DNA of 64,000 nucleotides from Pseudomonas serbica (GTDB lineage: Bacteria > Pseudomonadota > Gammaproteobacteria > Pseudomonadales > Pseudomonadaceae). The position numbers and the translations under genes were made by a program. This document shows positions 30,622 through 38,821 of the stretch, one piece after another. The notes under the pieces were generated by a model. The model ran no database searches, was not told where the DNA came from, and saw nothing but the letters and a program-made list of their open reading frames with translations. The stretch is taken from contig NZ_JAQIYM010000005.1 of assembly GCF_028823535.1 (NCBI RefSeq), positions 248,001-312,000 on the forward strand, read 5' to 3'. Position 1 is the stretch's first letter. The number at the start of each line of letters is the position of its first letter.

Positions 30622-31536
30622 TTAGCCTTTCAGCGTCTTCCAGACTTTTCCAACAATAGAAACTCCAACCAACACCAGCGCCCCCGCCACAATCCCCGCC
30701 ACCGCATTGAGCAAAGTCGGCACGATAAATCCGGCACCACCCGCCCCTGCACTGACACTTTCGATCCAGTGATGCACCACCGGCACGCCGTGGGTCAGAA
30801 TCCCGCCACCGACCAGGAACATCGCCGCGGTACCGATCACCGACAGGCTTTTCATCATGTATGGCGCCGCGCGCAGAATGCCGCCGCCGATGCTTCTGGC
30901 CATCTGCCCCGGCTTCTGGGTCAGCCACAGGCCCAGGTCATCGAGCTTGACGATGCCCGCCACCAGCCCGTACACGCCAATCGTCATGACGATGGCGATA
31001 CCCGAGAGCACGACGACCTGTTGGGTCAGCGCCGAATCGGCCACCACGCCAAGGGTGATGGCGATGATTTCCGCCGACAGAATGAAGTCGGTGCGGATCG
31101 CCCCCTTGATCTTGTCCTTTTCGAACGCCACCAGGTCGACCGCCGGATCCGCCACCGCCTCGACCAGTTCGGCATGTTCGGCCTGGTCTTCAGCCTTGCT
31201 GTGCAGGAACTTATGGGCGAGCTTTTCAAACCCTTCGAAACACAGGTAGGCGCCACCGACCATCAACAACGGCGTGACCAGCCACGGGATGAATGCGCTG
31301 ATGGCCAATGCCGACGGCACCAGGATCAGCTTGTTGACGAACGAGCCCTTGGCGACCGCCCAGACCACCGGGATTTCCCGCTCGGCACGCACACCGCTGA
31401 CCTGTTGGGCATTGAGCGCCAGGTCATCGCCCAGCACCCCGGCGGTCTTCTTGGCGGCCATTTTGGTCATCAACGCCACATCGTCCAGCACCGCGGCGAT
31501 GTCGTCGATCAGCACGAGCAAACTGCTTCCTGCCAT
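30622..31536 (-). CDS. DUF808 family inner-membrane protein (YedI-like)
   Basis: 304 residues. The DUF808 signature '[20 protein letters not shown]' near the N-terminus and '[18 protein letters not shown]' in the central charged loop; at least five transmembrane helices (about 70-95, 160-180, 185-205, 235-255 and 270-295). The function of the family is not established. Divergent from the TetR regulator gene across a 134-base gap, which makes it a candidate target of that regulator. Confidence 0.88.
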   Translation of the reverse strand: MAGSSLLVLIDDIAAVLDDVALMTKMAAKKTAGVLGDDLALNAQQVSGVRAEREIPVVWAVAKGSFVNKLILVPSALAISAFIPWLVTPLLMVGGAYLCFEGFEKLAHKFLHSKAEDQAEHAELVEAVADPAVDLVAFEKDKIKGAIRTDFILSAEIIAITLGVVADSALTQQVVVLSGIAIVMTIGVYGLVAGIVKLDDLGLWLTQKPGQMARSIGGGILRAAPYMMKSLSVIGTAAMFLVGGGILTHGVPVVHHWIESVSAGAGGAGFIVPTLLNAVAGIVAGALVLVGVSIVGKVWKTLKG

Positions 31537-31670
31537 GAATCGGCTTTCCTTCTTGAGTGAATGCCGTGCAGCATAGCGCGGCCGAGCACCGCACGGCGCA
31601 TTCTTGAGCGTCGCCGAAGGCCGGTGCTACCATGCGCCACCGCCAGTACAGGCAAGGAACCCCCTGGTTT

Positions 31671-32276
31671 ATGAGCACCATCCGCGAGCGCAACAAACAA
31701 CTGATCCTGCGTGCCGCCAGTGAAGAATTTGCCGACAAGGGCTTCGCTGCGACCAAAACCAGCGATATAGCAGCCAAGGCGGGACTGCCCAAGCCTAACG
31801 TCTACTACTACTTCAAATCCAAGGAAAACCTCTATCGCGAGGTCCTCGAAAGCATCATCGAGCCGATTCTGCAGGCCTCGACACCGTTCAACCCCGACGG
31901 TGTGCCCAGTGAAGTTCTGAGCGGCTACATCCGCTCGAAAATCCGCATTTCACGCGACCTGCCCTTCGCCTCCAAGGTGTTCGCCAGCGAAATCATGCAC
32001 GGCGCCCCGCACCTGAGCGCCGACCTGGTCGAACAGCTCAACGGCCAGGCCAAGCACAACATCGATTGCATCCAGACCTGGATCGACCGTGGCCAGATAG
32101 CGCCCATCGACCCCAACCACCTGATGTTCAGCATCTGGGCCGCAACCCAGACCTACGCCGACTTCGACTGGCAAATCACCGCCATCACCGGCAAGGCCAA
32201 GCTGGATGAAGAAGATTACGAAGCGGCGGCGCAGACGATTATTCGGTTGGTGCTCAAGGGGTGTGAGCCGGATTGA
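31671..32276 (+). CDS. TetR/AcrR regulator, RutR-like
   Basis: 201 residues. N-terminal HTH at about 10-55, with recognition region 'TSDIAAKAGLPKPNVYYYFK'. The C-terminal domain matches the RutR/YcdC type: 'ISRDLPFASKVFASEIMHGA' and 'IDPNHLMFSIWAATQTYADF' align with the uracil/thymine-binding domain of RutR. Probably a repressor responding to a pyrimidine-like or other small ligand. The start at 31671 is preceded by AAGGAA. Divergent from DUF808; no rut genes are near. Confidence 0.85.
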   Translation: MSTIRERNKQLILRAASEEFADKGFAATKTSDIAAKAGLPKPNVYYYFKSKENLYREVLESIIEPILQASTPFNPDGVPSEVLSGYIRSKIRISRDLPFASKVFASEIMHGAPHLSADLVEQLNGQAKHNIDCIQTWIDRGQIAPIDPNHLMFSIWAATQTYADFDWQITAITGKAKLDEEDYEAAAQTIIRLVLKGCEPD

Positions 32277-32281
32277 TAGAC

Positions 32282-32358
32282 CGCCATTTGCGAACAGACT
32301 GGCTCCCACAAGAACACTGAAAATCCATTGTGGGAGCGAGCCTGCTCGCGAAGAAGGC
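32282..32358. repeat. REP pair flanking the RAYT gene (3' side)
   Basis: A degraded REP copy (about 32282-32310) opposite an intact one (about 32329-32358), lying directly after the 3' end of the transposase gene. Confidence 0.85.
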
Positions 32359-32372
32359 AACTCGGTTCCAGC

Positions 32373-32831
32373 TCAAACCCAAATTGCATCCCACAACGGA
32401 TAGTCGCCTAGCCGCTCGACCAGTCCTGCCCTCAGCGGGTTGGCCACAATATATCGAGCCATCTTTACCAGATCCTCATCACGGCGCAGTGCTCGATCAT
32501 GAAAGCCTTGCTGCCAGACACTGACCTGTCGCCCAGTGGACCGGTTGAGCGCCTTGGTACTTAACGACTTGGTTCGTTGCATCAGCCCACTCAAAGACCC
32601 CCGCTGCAAGTCAATCAGCCAGTGAAAGTGATCAGGCATGACTACCCATGCCAGAGAGTTCACCAGCCCTGAGATGTGTGCTTGGCGAAATTGATGCACA
32701 ACCAGCCTGCCCGAACAGTAGTCCGCAAAAATGGGTTCCCTATCAAGTGTATTGGTGGTGAGCAAATAAATTCGGTTGGGTTCGGCATACCGGCCCGATC
32801 TCAATCGATGGGAAGCTGCTGGATCAGGCAT
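32373..32831 (-). CDS. REP-associated tyrosine transposase (RAYT)
   Basis: 152-residue Y1-type HUH single-strand transposase of the RAYT group. The HUH motif is in 'VVMPDHFHWLIDL' (about 63-75), and the Tyr-bearing helix and C-terminal motif are seen in 'VKMARYIVANPLRAGLVERL' (about 122-141, Tyr about 127). The N-terminal 'RSGRYAEPNRIYLLTTNT' is family-typical. The gene is intact. RAYTs are domesticated enzymes thought to generate and spread REP elements; this one is bracketed by REP pairs on both sides. Confidence 0.92.
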   Translation of the reverse strand: MPDPAASHRLRSGRYAEPNRIYLLTTNTLDREPIFADYCSGRLVVHQFRQAHISGLVNSLAWVVMPDHFHWLIDLQRGSLSGLMQRTKSLSTKALNRSTGRQVSVWQQGFHDRALRRDEDLVKMARYIVANPLRAGLVERLGDYPLWDAIWV

Positions 32832-32923
32832 TCCTTTGCCTCTTTCATGCAGGAGTCATGAAAGGTTAGCCATGGAACTGCCAGGCAGTCATGCAGACTT
32901 TTAGCTTGATGTGTCTGGAAGAA

Positions 32924-32998
32924 CGCCTTCGCGAGCAGGCTCGCTCCCACAGTGGATGTGGTGACTGCACAATTTGTGCGGGCTTGCTCGCGAAAGCG
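32924..32998. repeat. REP pair flanking the RAYT gene (5' side)
   Basis: Inverted copies at about 32924-32951 and 32975-32998, about 90 bases upstream of the RAYT start and at the 3' end of the glcG-like gene. Confidence 0.9.
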
Positions 32999-33018
32999 AT
33001 AGATCAGTCAATCAAGGA

Positions 33019-33459
33019 TCAAGCAACCACCCCAGCATCCGCCCTCAACCCCAGCGCCTCGATCGCATTGATCGCACACTGCTCATCAACGTCGGACAAA
33101 TCCCCGCTGATCCCCACCGCCCCCAGCACGTTCCCGTCCTGATCCCGCACCAGCACACCGCCCGGTGCCGGCACGACGCTGCCCTGCCCCAGGCTATTCA
33201 ATGCTGCGATGAACGCCGGGCGCTGCTGGGCGTCCAGTGCCAGCAGGCGTGAGCCCTTGCCCAGCGCAATGGCGCCCCAGGCTTTGCCAATGGCGACGTG
33301 CGGGCGCAGCAGGCTGGCGCCGTCTTCGCGCTGCAGGGTGATCAGGTGCCCGCCGGCATCCAGTACCGCAATGGTCAGTGGCGCTGCGGAGATGGCCCGC
33401 CCTGCGCTGATGGCTTCGTTGAGCAGGTTGACTGCGACTTTCAAGGTTAAAGCGCTCAT
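33019..33459 (-). CDS. GlcG/HbpS family (heme-binding-domain) protein
   Basis: 146 residues of the GlcG/HbpS family, small homo-oligomers often found beside glycolate/glyoxylate genes. Pattern: 'TIAVLDAGGHLITLQREDGA', then 'HVAIGKAWGAIALGKGSR' and 'GGVLVRDQDGNVLGAVGISG', where the Gly-rich loop and 'GAVGISG' are hallmarks. The start at 33459 is taken because the coding pattern begins there although the frame is open far upstream. Divergent from gcl, with a TTGTATACAA palindrome near each gene, so it probably shares regulation with glyoxylate assimilation. The molecular role is unknown. Confidence 0.88.
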   Translation of the reverse strand: MSALTLKVAVNLLNEAISAGRAISAAPLTIAVLDAGGHLITLQREDGASLLRPHVAIGKAWGAIALGKGSRLLALDAQQRPAFIAALNSLGQGSVVPAPGGVLVRDQDGNVLGAVGISGDLSDVDEQCAINAIEALGLRADAGVVA

Positions 33460-33552
33460 GGTGCCGTCCTCATTTTGTTTTTCGGAAAGGCGGTGGACTG
33501 CTTCGATGTGCCGCAGCCCGATGCAACAAATAGAACACAATGAGTTATTTTT

Positions 33553-33562
33553 TTGTATACAA
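33553..33562. promoter_or_regulatory. Palindromic operator candidate TTGTATACAA (site 1)
   Basis: Perfect 10-bp palindrome in an AT-rich patch about 95 bases upstream of the glcG-like gene. The same word recurs at 33691-33700. Palindromes of this form are typical of FadR-subfamily GntR repressors. Confidence 0.6.
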
Positions 33563-33690
33563 TAATTATCGAAAAGCGCCACATGCGACGAAAAGCCACA
33601 GTAGACCGGGCTTCCGACGAATGAAACAAGCGCTTGAGAAAATGGATTGACCTGCGCCGTCCGCCGTGAATACACTCTGCGCAAAGCCAC

Positions 33691-33700
33691 TTGTATACAA
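33691..33700. promoter_or_regulatory. Palindromic operator candidate TTGTATACAA (site 2)
   Basis: Second perfect copy, 28 bases before the gcl ATG, where a bound repressor would block transcription of the gcl operon. The two sites are 138 bases apart centre to centre. Confidence 0.65.
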
Positions 33701-33727
33701 TTACAAAACGTAAAGAGGCACAAAACC

Positions 33728-35503
33728 ATGAGCAAAATGAGAGCAATCGAAGCCGCCGTTCTGGTGATGCGCCGTGAAGGGGTTGATACCGCTTTTGGCA
33801 TCCCCGGTGCCGCCATCAACCCGCTGTACTCCGCCCTGCAAAAGGTCGGCGGCATCGATCACGTACTCGCTCGCCACGTTGAAGGCGCCTCGCACATGGC
33901 CGAGGGCTACACCCGCACCAAGGCCGGCAACATCGGCGTATGCATCGGCACTTCCGGCCCTGCCGGTACCGACATGGTCACCGGGCTCTACAGCGCCTCG
34001 GCCGACTCGATTCCAATCCTCTGCATTACCGGCCAGGCACCCCGCGCCCGTATGCACAAGGAAGACTTCCAGGCTGTCGACATCACCAGCATCGTCAAGC
34101 CAGTCACCAAGTGGGCGACCACCGTTCTCGAACCGGGCCAGGTGCCTTACGCGTTCCAGAAAGCTTTCTTTGAGATGCGCTCCGGCCGTCCAGGCCCGGT
34201 GCTGATCGACCTGCCGTTCGACGTTCAGATGGCTGAAATCGAATTCGACATCGACGCTTACCAGCCATTGCCGCTGGCCAAGCCGACCGCTACTCGCGTC
34301 CAGGTCGAGAAGGCTCTGGCCTTGCTGGACCAGGCCGAACGCCCGTTGCTGGTGGCCGGTGGTGGCATCATCAACGCCGACGCCAGCGACCTGCTGGTGG
34401 AGTTCGCCGAGCTGACGGGTATCCCGGTCATCCCGACCCTGATGGGCTGGGGCACCATCCCGGACGATCACCCGCTGATGGTCGGCATGGTTGGCTTGCA
34501 GACCTCGCACCGTTACGGCAACGCCACCATGCTGAAGTCGGACGTGGTGCTGGGCATCGGTAACCGTTGGGCCAACCGTCACACCGGTTCGGTCGATGTG
34601 TACACCGAAGGCCGCAAGTTCATTCACGTCGACATCGAAGGCACTCAGATCGGCCGCGTGTTCACCCCGGACCTGGGCATCGTGTCCGACGCCGCCGCCG
34701 CACTGACCGTGTTCATCGAAGTTGCTCGCGAATGGCAAGCCGCCGGCAAGCTGAAAAACCGCAGCGCCTGGCTGCAAGACTGCCAGCAGCGCAAGGCCAG
34801 CCTGCAGCGCAAGACTCACTTCGACAACGTGCCGGTCAAGCCGCAGCGCGTTTACGAAGAGATGAACCAGGTGTTCGGCAAGGACACTTGCTACGTCAGC
34901 ACCATCGGTCTGTCGCAGATTGCCGGCGCGCAGTTCCTGCACGTCTACAAGCCGCGTCACTGGATCAACTGCGGTCAGGCAGGCCCTCTGGGCTGGACCA
35001 TTCCAGCGGCACTGGGCGTGGTCAAGGCTGATCCGAACCGCAAGGTTGTGGCCCTGTCGGGGGACTATGACTTCCAGTTCATGATCGAAGAACTGGCAGT
35101 GGGCGCGCAGTTCAAGCTGCCGTACATCCACGTTGTGGTGAACAATTCGTATCTGGGTCTGATCCGCCAGGCGCAGCGCGGTTTCGACATGGATTACTGC
35201 GTGCAGCTGTCGTTCGACAACCTGAACGCGCCGGAACTCAACGGCTACGGTGTCGACCACGTCGCGGTGGCCGAAGGCCTCGGCTGCAAGGCGCTGCGTG
35301 TGTTCGAACCGGCGCAGATCCAGCCTGCCCTGCGCAAGGCACAGGAGCTGATCGAAGAGTTCAAGGTACCGGTCATCGTCGAGATCATCCTGGAACGCGT
35401 GACCAACATTTCCATGGGCACCGAGATCAACGCCGTCAACGAATTCGAAGACCTGGCGCTGGTCGGCAACGACGCACCGACGGCGATTTCGTTGCTCGAT
35501 TAA
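33728..35503 (+). CDS. gcl: Glyoxylate carboligase (tartronate-semialdehyde synthase)
   Basis: 591-residue ThDP/FAD enzyme: 2 glyoxylate to tartronate semialdehyde + CO2. N-terminal '[15 protein letters not shown]' and '[16 protein letters not shown]': the Val after His-Arg replaces the otherwise universal catalytic Glu of ThDP enzymes, a known hallmark of Gcl. The C-terminal ThDP/Mg motif '[17 protein letters not shown]' includes the GD pair and the later Asn ('NNSYLGL'). The start at 33728 is preceded by AAAGAGGCA. First gene of a five-gene operon. Confidence 0.97.
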   Translation: MSKMRAIEAAVLVMRREGVDTAFGIPGAAINPLYSALQKVGGIDHVLARHVEGASHMAEGYTRTKAGNIGVCIGTSGPAGTDMVTGLYSASADSIPILCITGQAPRARMHKEDFQAVDITSIVKPVTKWATTVLEPGQVPYAFQKAFFEMRSGRPGPVLIDLPFDVQMAEIEFDIDAYQPLPLAKPTATRVQVEKALALLDQAERPLLVAGGGIINADASDLLVEFAELTGIPVIPTLMGWGTIPDDHPLMVGMVGLQTSHRYGNATMLKSDVVLGIGNRWANRHTGSVDVYTEGRKFIHVDIEGTQIGRVFTPDLGIVSDAAAALTVFIEVAREWQAAGKLKNRSAWLQDCQQRKASLQRKTHFDNVPVKPQRVYEEMNQVFGKDTCYVSTIGLSQIAGAQFLHVYKPRHWINCGQAGPLGWTIPAALGVVKADPNRKVVALSGDYDFQFMIEELAVGAQFKLPYIHVVVNNSYLGLIRQAQRGFDMDYCVQLSFDNLNAPELNGYGVDHVAVAEGLGCKALRVFEPAQIQPALRKAQELIEEFKVPVIVEIILERVTNISMGTEINAVNEFEDLALVGNDAPTAISLLD

Positions 35504-35519
35504 CAGCCTGATCGCTTGA

Positions 35520-35546
35520 TCGTTCCCACGCACTGCGTGGGAACGA
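35520..35546. repeat. Short palindromic repeat (CGTTCCCACGC..GCGTGGGAACG type)
   Basis: A single copy of the second repeat family, TCGTTCCCACGC paired with GCGTGGGAACGA, between gcl and hyi. Confidence 0.8.
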
Positions 35547-35568
35547 GAACCTAACACGGGAGACCACC

Positions 35569-36351
35569 ATGCCGCGTTTCGCAGCCAACCTGTCCATGCT
35601 GTTCACCGAACAAGACTTTCTCGCCCGTTTCGAAGCGGCCGCCAAGGCCGGTTTCAGTGGTGTCGAGTATCTGTTCCCCTACGACTTCAGCTCGGCCGAA
35701 ATCAAGGCCCGGCTCGACGCCAACGGCCTGACACAAGTGCTGTTCAACCTGCCAGCCGGCGACTGGGCCAAGGGCGAGCGCGGTATCGCCTGCTTGCCAG
35801 ACCGGGTTGAAGAGTTCCGCGCCGGTGTCGACCTGGCGATTGCCTACGCACAAGTACTGGGCAACACCCAGATCAACTGCCTGGCCGGTATCCGCCCACA
35901 AGGCGTTGACGATGCCACCGTGGAAAAAACCTTCGTCGCCAACCTCAAGTACGCCGCCGACAAGTTGCAAGCGGCCGGCATCAAGTTGGTGATGGAAGCG
36001 ATCAACACCCGCGACATCCCGGGTTTCTACCTGAACAACACGGCACAAGCCCTGTCGATTCGCGAGCAGGTCGGCAGCACCAACCTGTTCCTGCAATACG
36101 ACATCTACCACATGCAAATCATGGAAGGCGACCTGGCCCGCACCCTGCAATCGCACCTGGGCGAGATCAACCATGTGCAGCTCGCGGATAACCCGGGGCG
36201 CAACGAACCAGGCACCGGTGAAATCAACTACCGCTTCCTGTTCGAACACCTGGACCGCATCGGTTACCAGGGTTGGGTCGGTTGCGAATACAAGCCGCTG
36301 ACCACCACGGAAGCAGGCCTGGGCTGGTTGAAAACCCATAACGCAATCTGA
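35569..36351 (+). CDS. hyi: Hydroxypyruvate isomerase
   Basis: 260-residue TIM-barrel enzyme interconverting hydroxypyruvate and tartronate semialdehyde. Family motifs: 'GFSGVEYLFPYDFSSAEIKA', the barrel Glu in 'LVMEAINTRDIPGF' (about 142-155), 'FLQYDIYHMQIMEGDL' and 'VQLADNPGRNEPGTGEINY' with metal and substrate ligands. The start ATG follows GGGAGACC. Second gene of the gcl operon. Confidence 0.95.
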   Translation: MPRFAANLSMLFTEQDFLARFEAAAKAGFSGVEYLFPYDFSSAEIKARLDANGLTQVLFNLPAGDWAKGERGIACLPDRVEEFRAGVDLAIAYAQVLGNTQINCLAGIRPQGVDDATVEKTFVANLKYAADKLQAAGIKLVMEAINTRDIPGFYLNNTAQALSIREQVGSTNLFLQYDIYHMQIMEGDLARTLQSHLGEINHVQLADNPGRNEPGTGEINYRFLFEHLDRIGYQGWVGCEYKPLTTTEAGLGWLKTHNAI

Positions 36352-36363
36352 CACAGCTCCCTG

Positions 36364-36446
36364 GTAGGAGCTGGCTTGCCAGCGAAGGCGCCCTTGAGCC
36401 TTGCGCTGGTCATCCAGCAGCCTTCGCCGGCAAGCAGGCTCCTACA
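36364..36446. repeat. REP-like pair, GTAGGAGCTGGCTTGCCAGC type
   Basis: Two inverted copies (about 36364-36390 and 36421-36446) of a different REP subtype between hyi and glxR. The mRNA of this operon would fold into stable hairpins here, which could set relative transcript stability. Confidence 0.85.
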
Positions 36447-36498
36447 AAAGCAGTTCCCAATTTGTTTGAAGCAGCAATAAAGACAAGAGGATTTTCTC

Positions 36499-37389
36499 AT
36501 GGCTAAAATCGGATTTATCGGCACCGGCATCATGGGCCACCCAATGGCGGCGAACCTGCAAAAAGCCGGTCACAGCCTGTTCCTGTCGGCGCACCACGAC
36601 GCCGCCCCCGCCGACCTGGTCGCCGCCGGTGCCGTTGCCCTGGCGAACCCGAAGGAAGTCGCCCAGGAAGCCGAATTCATCATCGTCATGGTTCCGGACA
36701 CCCCGCAGGTCGATGACGTGCTGTTCCGCGCCGACGGCGTGGCTGCAGGCCTGGGCAAAGGCAAGGTAGTGATCGACATGAGCTCGATCTCGCCGACCGC
36801 CACCAAGGCCTTCGCCGCCAAAATCAATGAAAAGGGCGCCCAGTACCTCGACGCGCCAGTGTCCGGCGGTGAAGTCGGCGCCAAGGCTGCGACCCTGAGC
36901 ATCATGGTCGGCGGCGATGCCGATGCCTTCGAACGCGCACTGCCGCTGTTCCAGGCCATGGGCAAGAACATCACCCTGGTCGGCGGCAATGGTGACGGTC
37001 AAACCGCCAAGGTGGCGAACCAGATCATCGTTGCGCTGAACATCCAGGCGGTGGCCGAAGCCCTGCTGTTCGCGGCCAAGAACGGTGCCGATCCAGCCAA
37101 GGTGCGTGAAGCGCTGATGGGCGGCTTCGCTTCGTCGAAGATCCTCGAAGTGCATGGCGAGCGCATGATCAAGGGCACCTTCGATCCGGGCTTCCGCATC
37201 AGCCTGCACCAGAAGGACCTGAACCTGGCCCTGCAAGGCGCCAAGGAGCTGAACATCAACCTGCCGAACACCGCCAACGCCCAGCAAGTGTTCAGCACCT
37301 GCGCCGCCATCGGTGGAAGCAACTGGGACCACTCGGCGCTGATCAAGGGCCTGGAACACATGGCGAATTTCTCGATTCGCGATAAATAA
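36499..37389 (+). CDS. glxR: 2-hydroxy-3-oxopropionate (tartronate semialdehyde) reductase
   Basis: 296-residue beta-hydroxyacid dehydrogenase reducing tartronate semialdehyde to D-glycerate with NAD(P)H. Rossmann motif 'GFIGTGIMGHPMAANLQKAG' (about 5-24), substrate loop 'DAPVSGGEVGAKAATLSIMV' (about 119-138), and catalytic Lys region following 'GDGQTAKVANQII' (Lys about 171). RBS AAGAGG. Third gene of the operon. Confidence 0.96.
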   Translation: MAKIGFIGTGIMGHPMAANLQKAGHSLFLSAHHDAAPADLVAAGAVALANPKEVAQEAEFIIVMVPDTPQVDDVLFRADGVAAGLGKGKVVIDMSSISPTATKAFAAKINEKGAQYLDAPVSGGEVGAKAATLSIMVGGDADAFERALPLFQAMGKNITLVGGNGDGQTAKVANQIIVALNIQAVAEALLFAAKNGADPAKVREALMGGFASSKILEVHGERMIKGTFDPGFRISLHQKDLNLALQGAKELNINLPNTANAQQVFSTCAAIGGSNWDHSALIKGLEHMANFSIRDK

Positions 37390-37401
37390 CGCCACTCCCC
37401 C

Positions 37402-37488
37402 TGTTGGAGCTGGCTTGCCAGCGATTGCCTCGACACGGTCTGCCTGACATACCGAGGCGTCTGGATCGCTGGCAAGCCAGCTCCTACA
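37402..37488. repeat. REP-like pair, TTGGAGCTGGCTTGCCAGC type
   Basis: Inverted copies at about 37402-37429 and 37463-37488 between glxR and the glycerate kinase gene. Confidence 0.85.
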
Positions 37489-37540
37489 GAGGTATCACCG
37501 CGGCAACGTCAACCCATAACAAGAATTCCGGGAGCCCGCC

Positions 37541-38821
37541 ATGTCGGTCGATCCGCAACAATTCCTGCGCGAGCTGTTCGCCACAGCCATCGACGCGGCC
37601 CATCCGCAACAAGTCCTCGAAGCCCATCTGCCTGCCGACCGTAGCGGTCGGGTGATCGTCATCGGTGCCGGCAAAGCCGCGGCGGCCATGGCCCAGGTGG
37701 TCGAGCGCTGCTGGCAGGGTGAAGTGTCCGGTCTGGTGGTGACGCGTTACGGTCACGGCGCCCCCTGCGAAAAAATCGAAGTGGTCGAAGCCGCGCATCC
37801 GGTTCCGGACGCAGCCGGCCAGGCGGTGGCCAAGCGTGTATTCGAACTGGTCAGCAACCTGAGCGAAGCCGACCGCGTCATCTTCCTGCTGTCGGGCGGT
37901 GGTTCGGCGTTGCTCGCCCTGCCCGCTGCCGGCATCACCCTGGCCGACAAGCAATCGATCAACAAAGCCCTGCTCAAATCCGGCGCCACCATTGGCGAGA
38001 TGAACTGCGTACGCAAACACCTCTCGGCGATCAAGGGCGGCCGGCTCGGCAAGGCTTGCTGGCCAGCCACTGTGTACACCTATGCGATTTCCGATGTGCC
38101 GGGCGATCTCGCCACGGTCATCGCCTCCGGCCCCACCGTGGCCGACCCGAGCACCTCGGCCGAAGCGCTGGCGATCCTCAAGCGCTATGCCATCGACGTG
38201 CCGGCCTCCGTGCGTAGCTGGCTGCAAAGCCCGGAATCGGAAACGGTAAAACCCGGTGATCCAAGCCTGGCCCGCAGCCACTTCCAGTTGATCGCCCGTC
38301 CACAGCAATCCCTGGAAGCCGCGGCGGTGAAGTGCCGCCAGGCCGGTTACAGCCCATTGATCCTGGGTGACCTGGAAGGTGAATCCCGGGAAGTGGCGAA
38401 AGTCCACGCCGGCATCGCCCGACAGATCGTCCAGCACGGTCAACCGCTGGCCGCGCCCTGCGTGATTCTTTCGGGCGGCGAAACCACAGTCACCGTTCGC
38501 GGCAATGGCCGTGGCGGGCGCAACGCCGAGTTCCTGCTGAGCCTGACCGACAGCCTCAAGGGCTTGCCCGGCGTCTATGCCCTGGCCGGCGACACCGACG
38601 GCATCGACGGTTCCGAAGACAACGCCGGGGCAATCATGACCCCGGACAGCTACGCCCGCGCCGCCGCCCTCGGCTTGAGCGCCAGCGACGAGTTGGACAA
38701 TAACAATGGCTACGGCTATTTCGAGGCGCTGGACGCACTGATCGTCACCGAGCCGACCCGCACCAACGTGAACGACTTCCGCGCCATTCTGATCCTTGAG
38801 AGCCCAAAACATGACGCCTGA
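37541..38821 (+). CDS. ttuD: Glycerate 2-kinase (MOFRL family; often labelled hydroxypyruvate reductase TtuD)
   Basis: 426 residues. N-terminal DUF4147 domain with 'VIGAGKAAAAMAQVVERCW' and 'LLSGGGSALLALPAAG'; C-terminal MOFRL domain with 'LSGGETTVTVRGNGRGGRNA' and 'AGDTDGIDGSEDNAGA'. The family is now known to be glycerate 2-kinase, giving 2-phosphoglycerate. The historical TtuD label 'hydroxypyruvate reductase' is less likely here, since the next gene is a pyruvate kinase and the previous one makes glycerate. The 3' end overlaps pykF by 11 bases. Confidence 0.9.
   Translation: MSVDPQQFLRELFATAIDAAHPQQVLEAHLPADRSGRVIVIGAGKAAAAMAQVVERCWQGEVSGLVVTRYGHGAPCEKIEVVEAAHPVPDAAGQAVAKRVFELVSNLSEADRVIFLLSGGGSALLALPAAGITLADKQSINKALLKSGATIGEMNCVRKHLSAIKGGRLGKACWPATVYTYAISDVPGDLATVIASGPTVADPSTSAEALAILKRYAIDVPASVRSWLQSPESETVKPGDPSLARSHFQLIARPQQSLEAAAVKCRQAGYSPLILGDLEGESREVAKVHAGIARQIVQHGQPLAAPCVILSGGETTVTVRGNGRGGRNAEFLLSLTDSLKGLPGVYALAGDTDGIDGSEDNAGAIMTPDSYARAAALGLSASDELDNNNGYGYFEALDALIVTEPTRTNVNDFRAILILESPKHDA

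Noticed and set aside
33460..33855. Long N-terminal extension of the glcG-like gene into the gcl region
   Set aside because: The extension crosses the regulatory palindromes and the gcl start and has no GlcG similarity.
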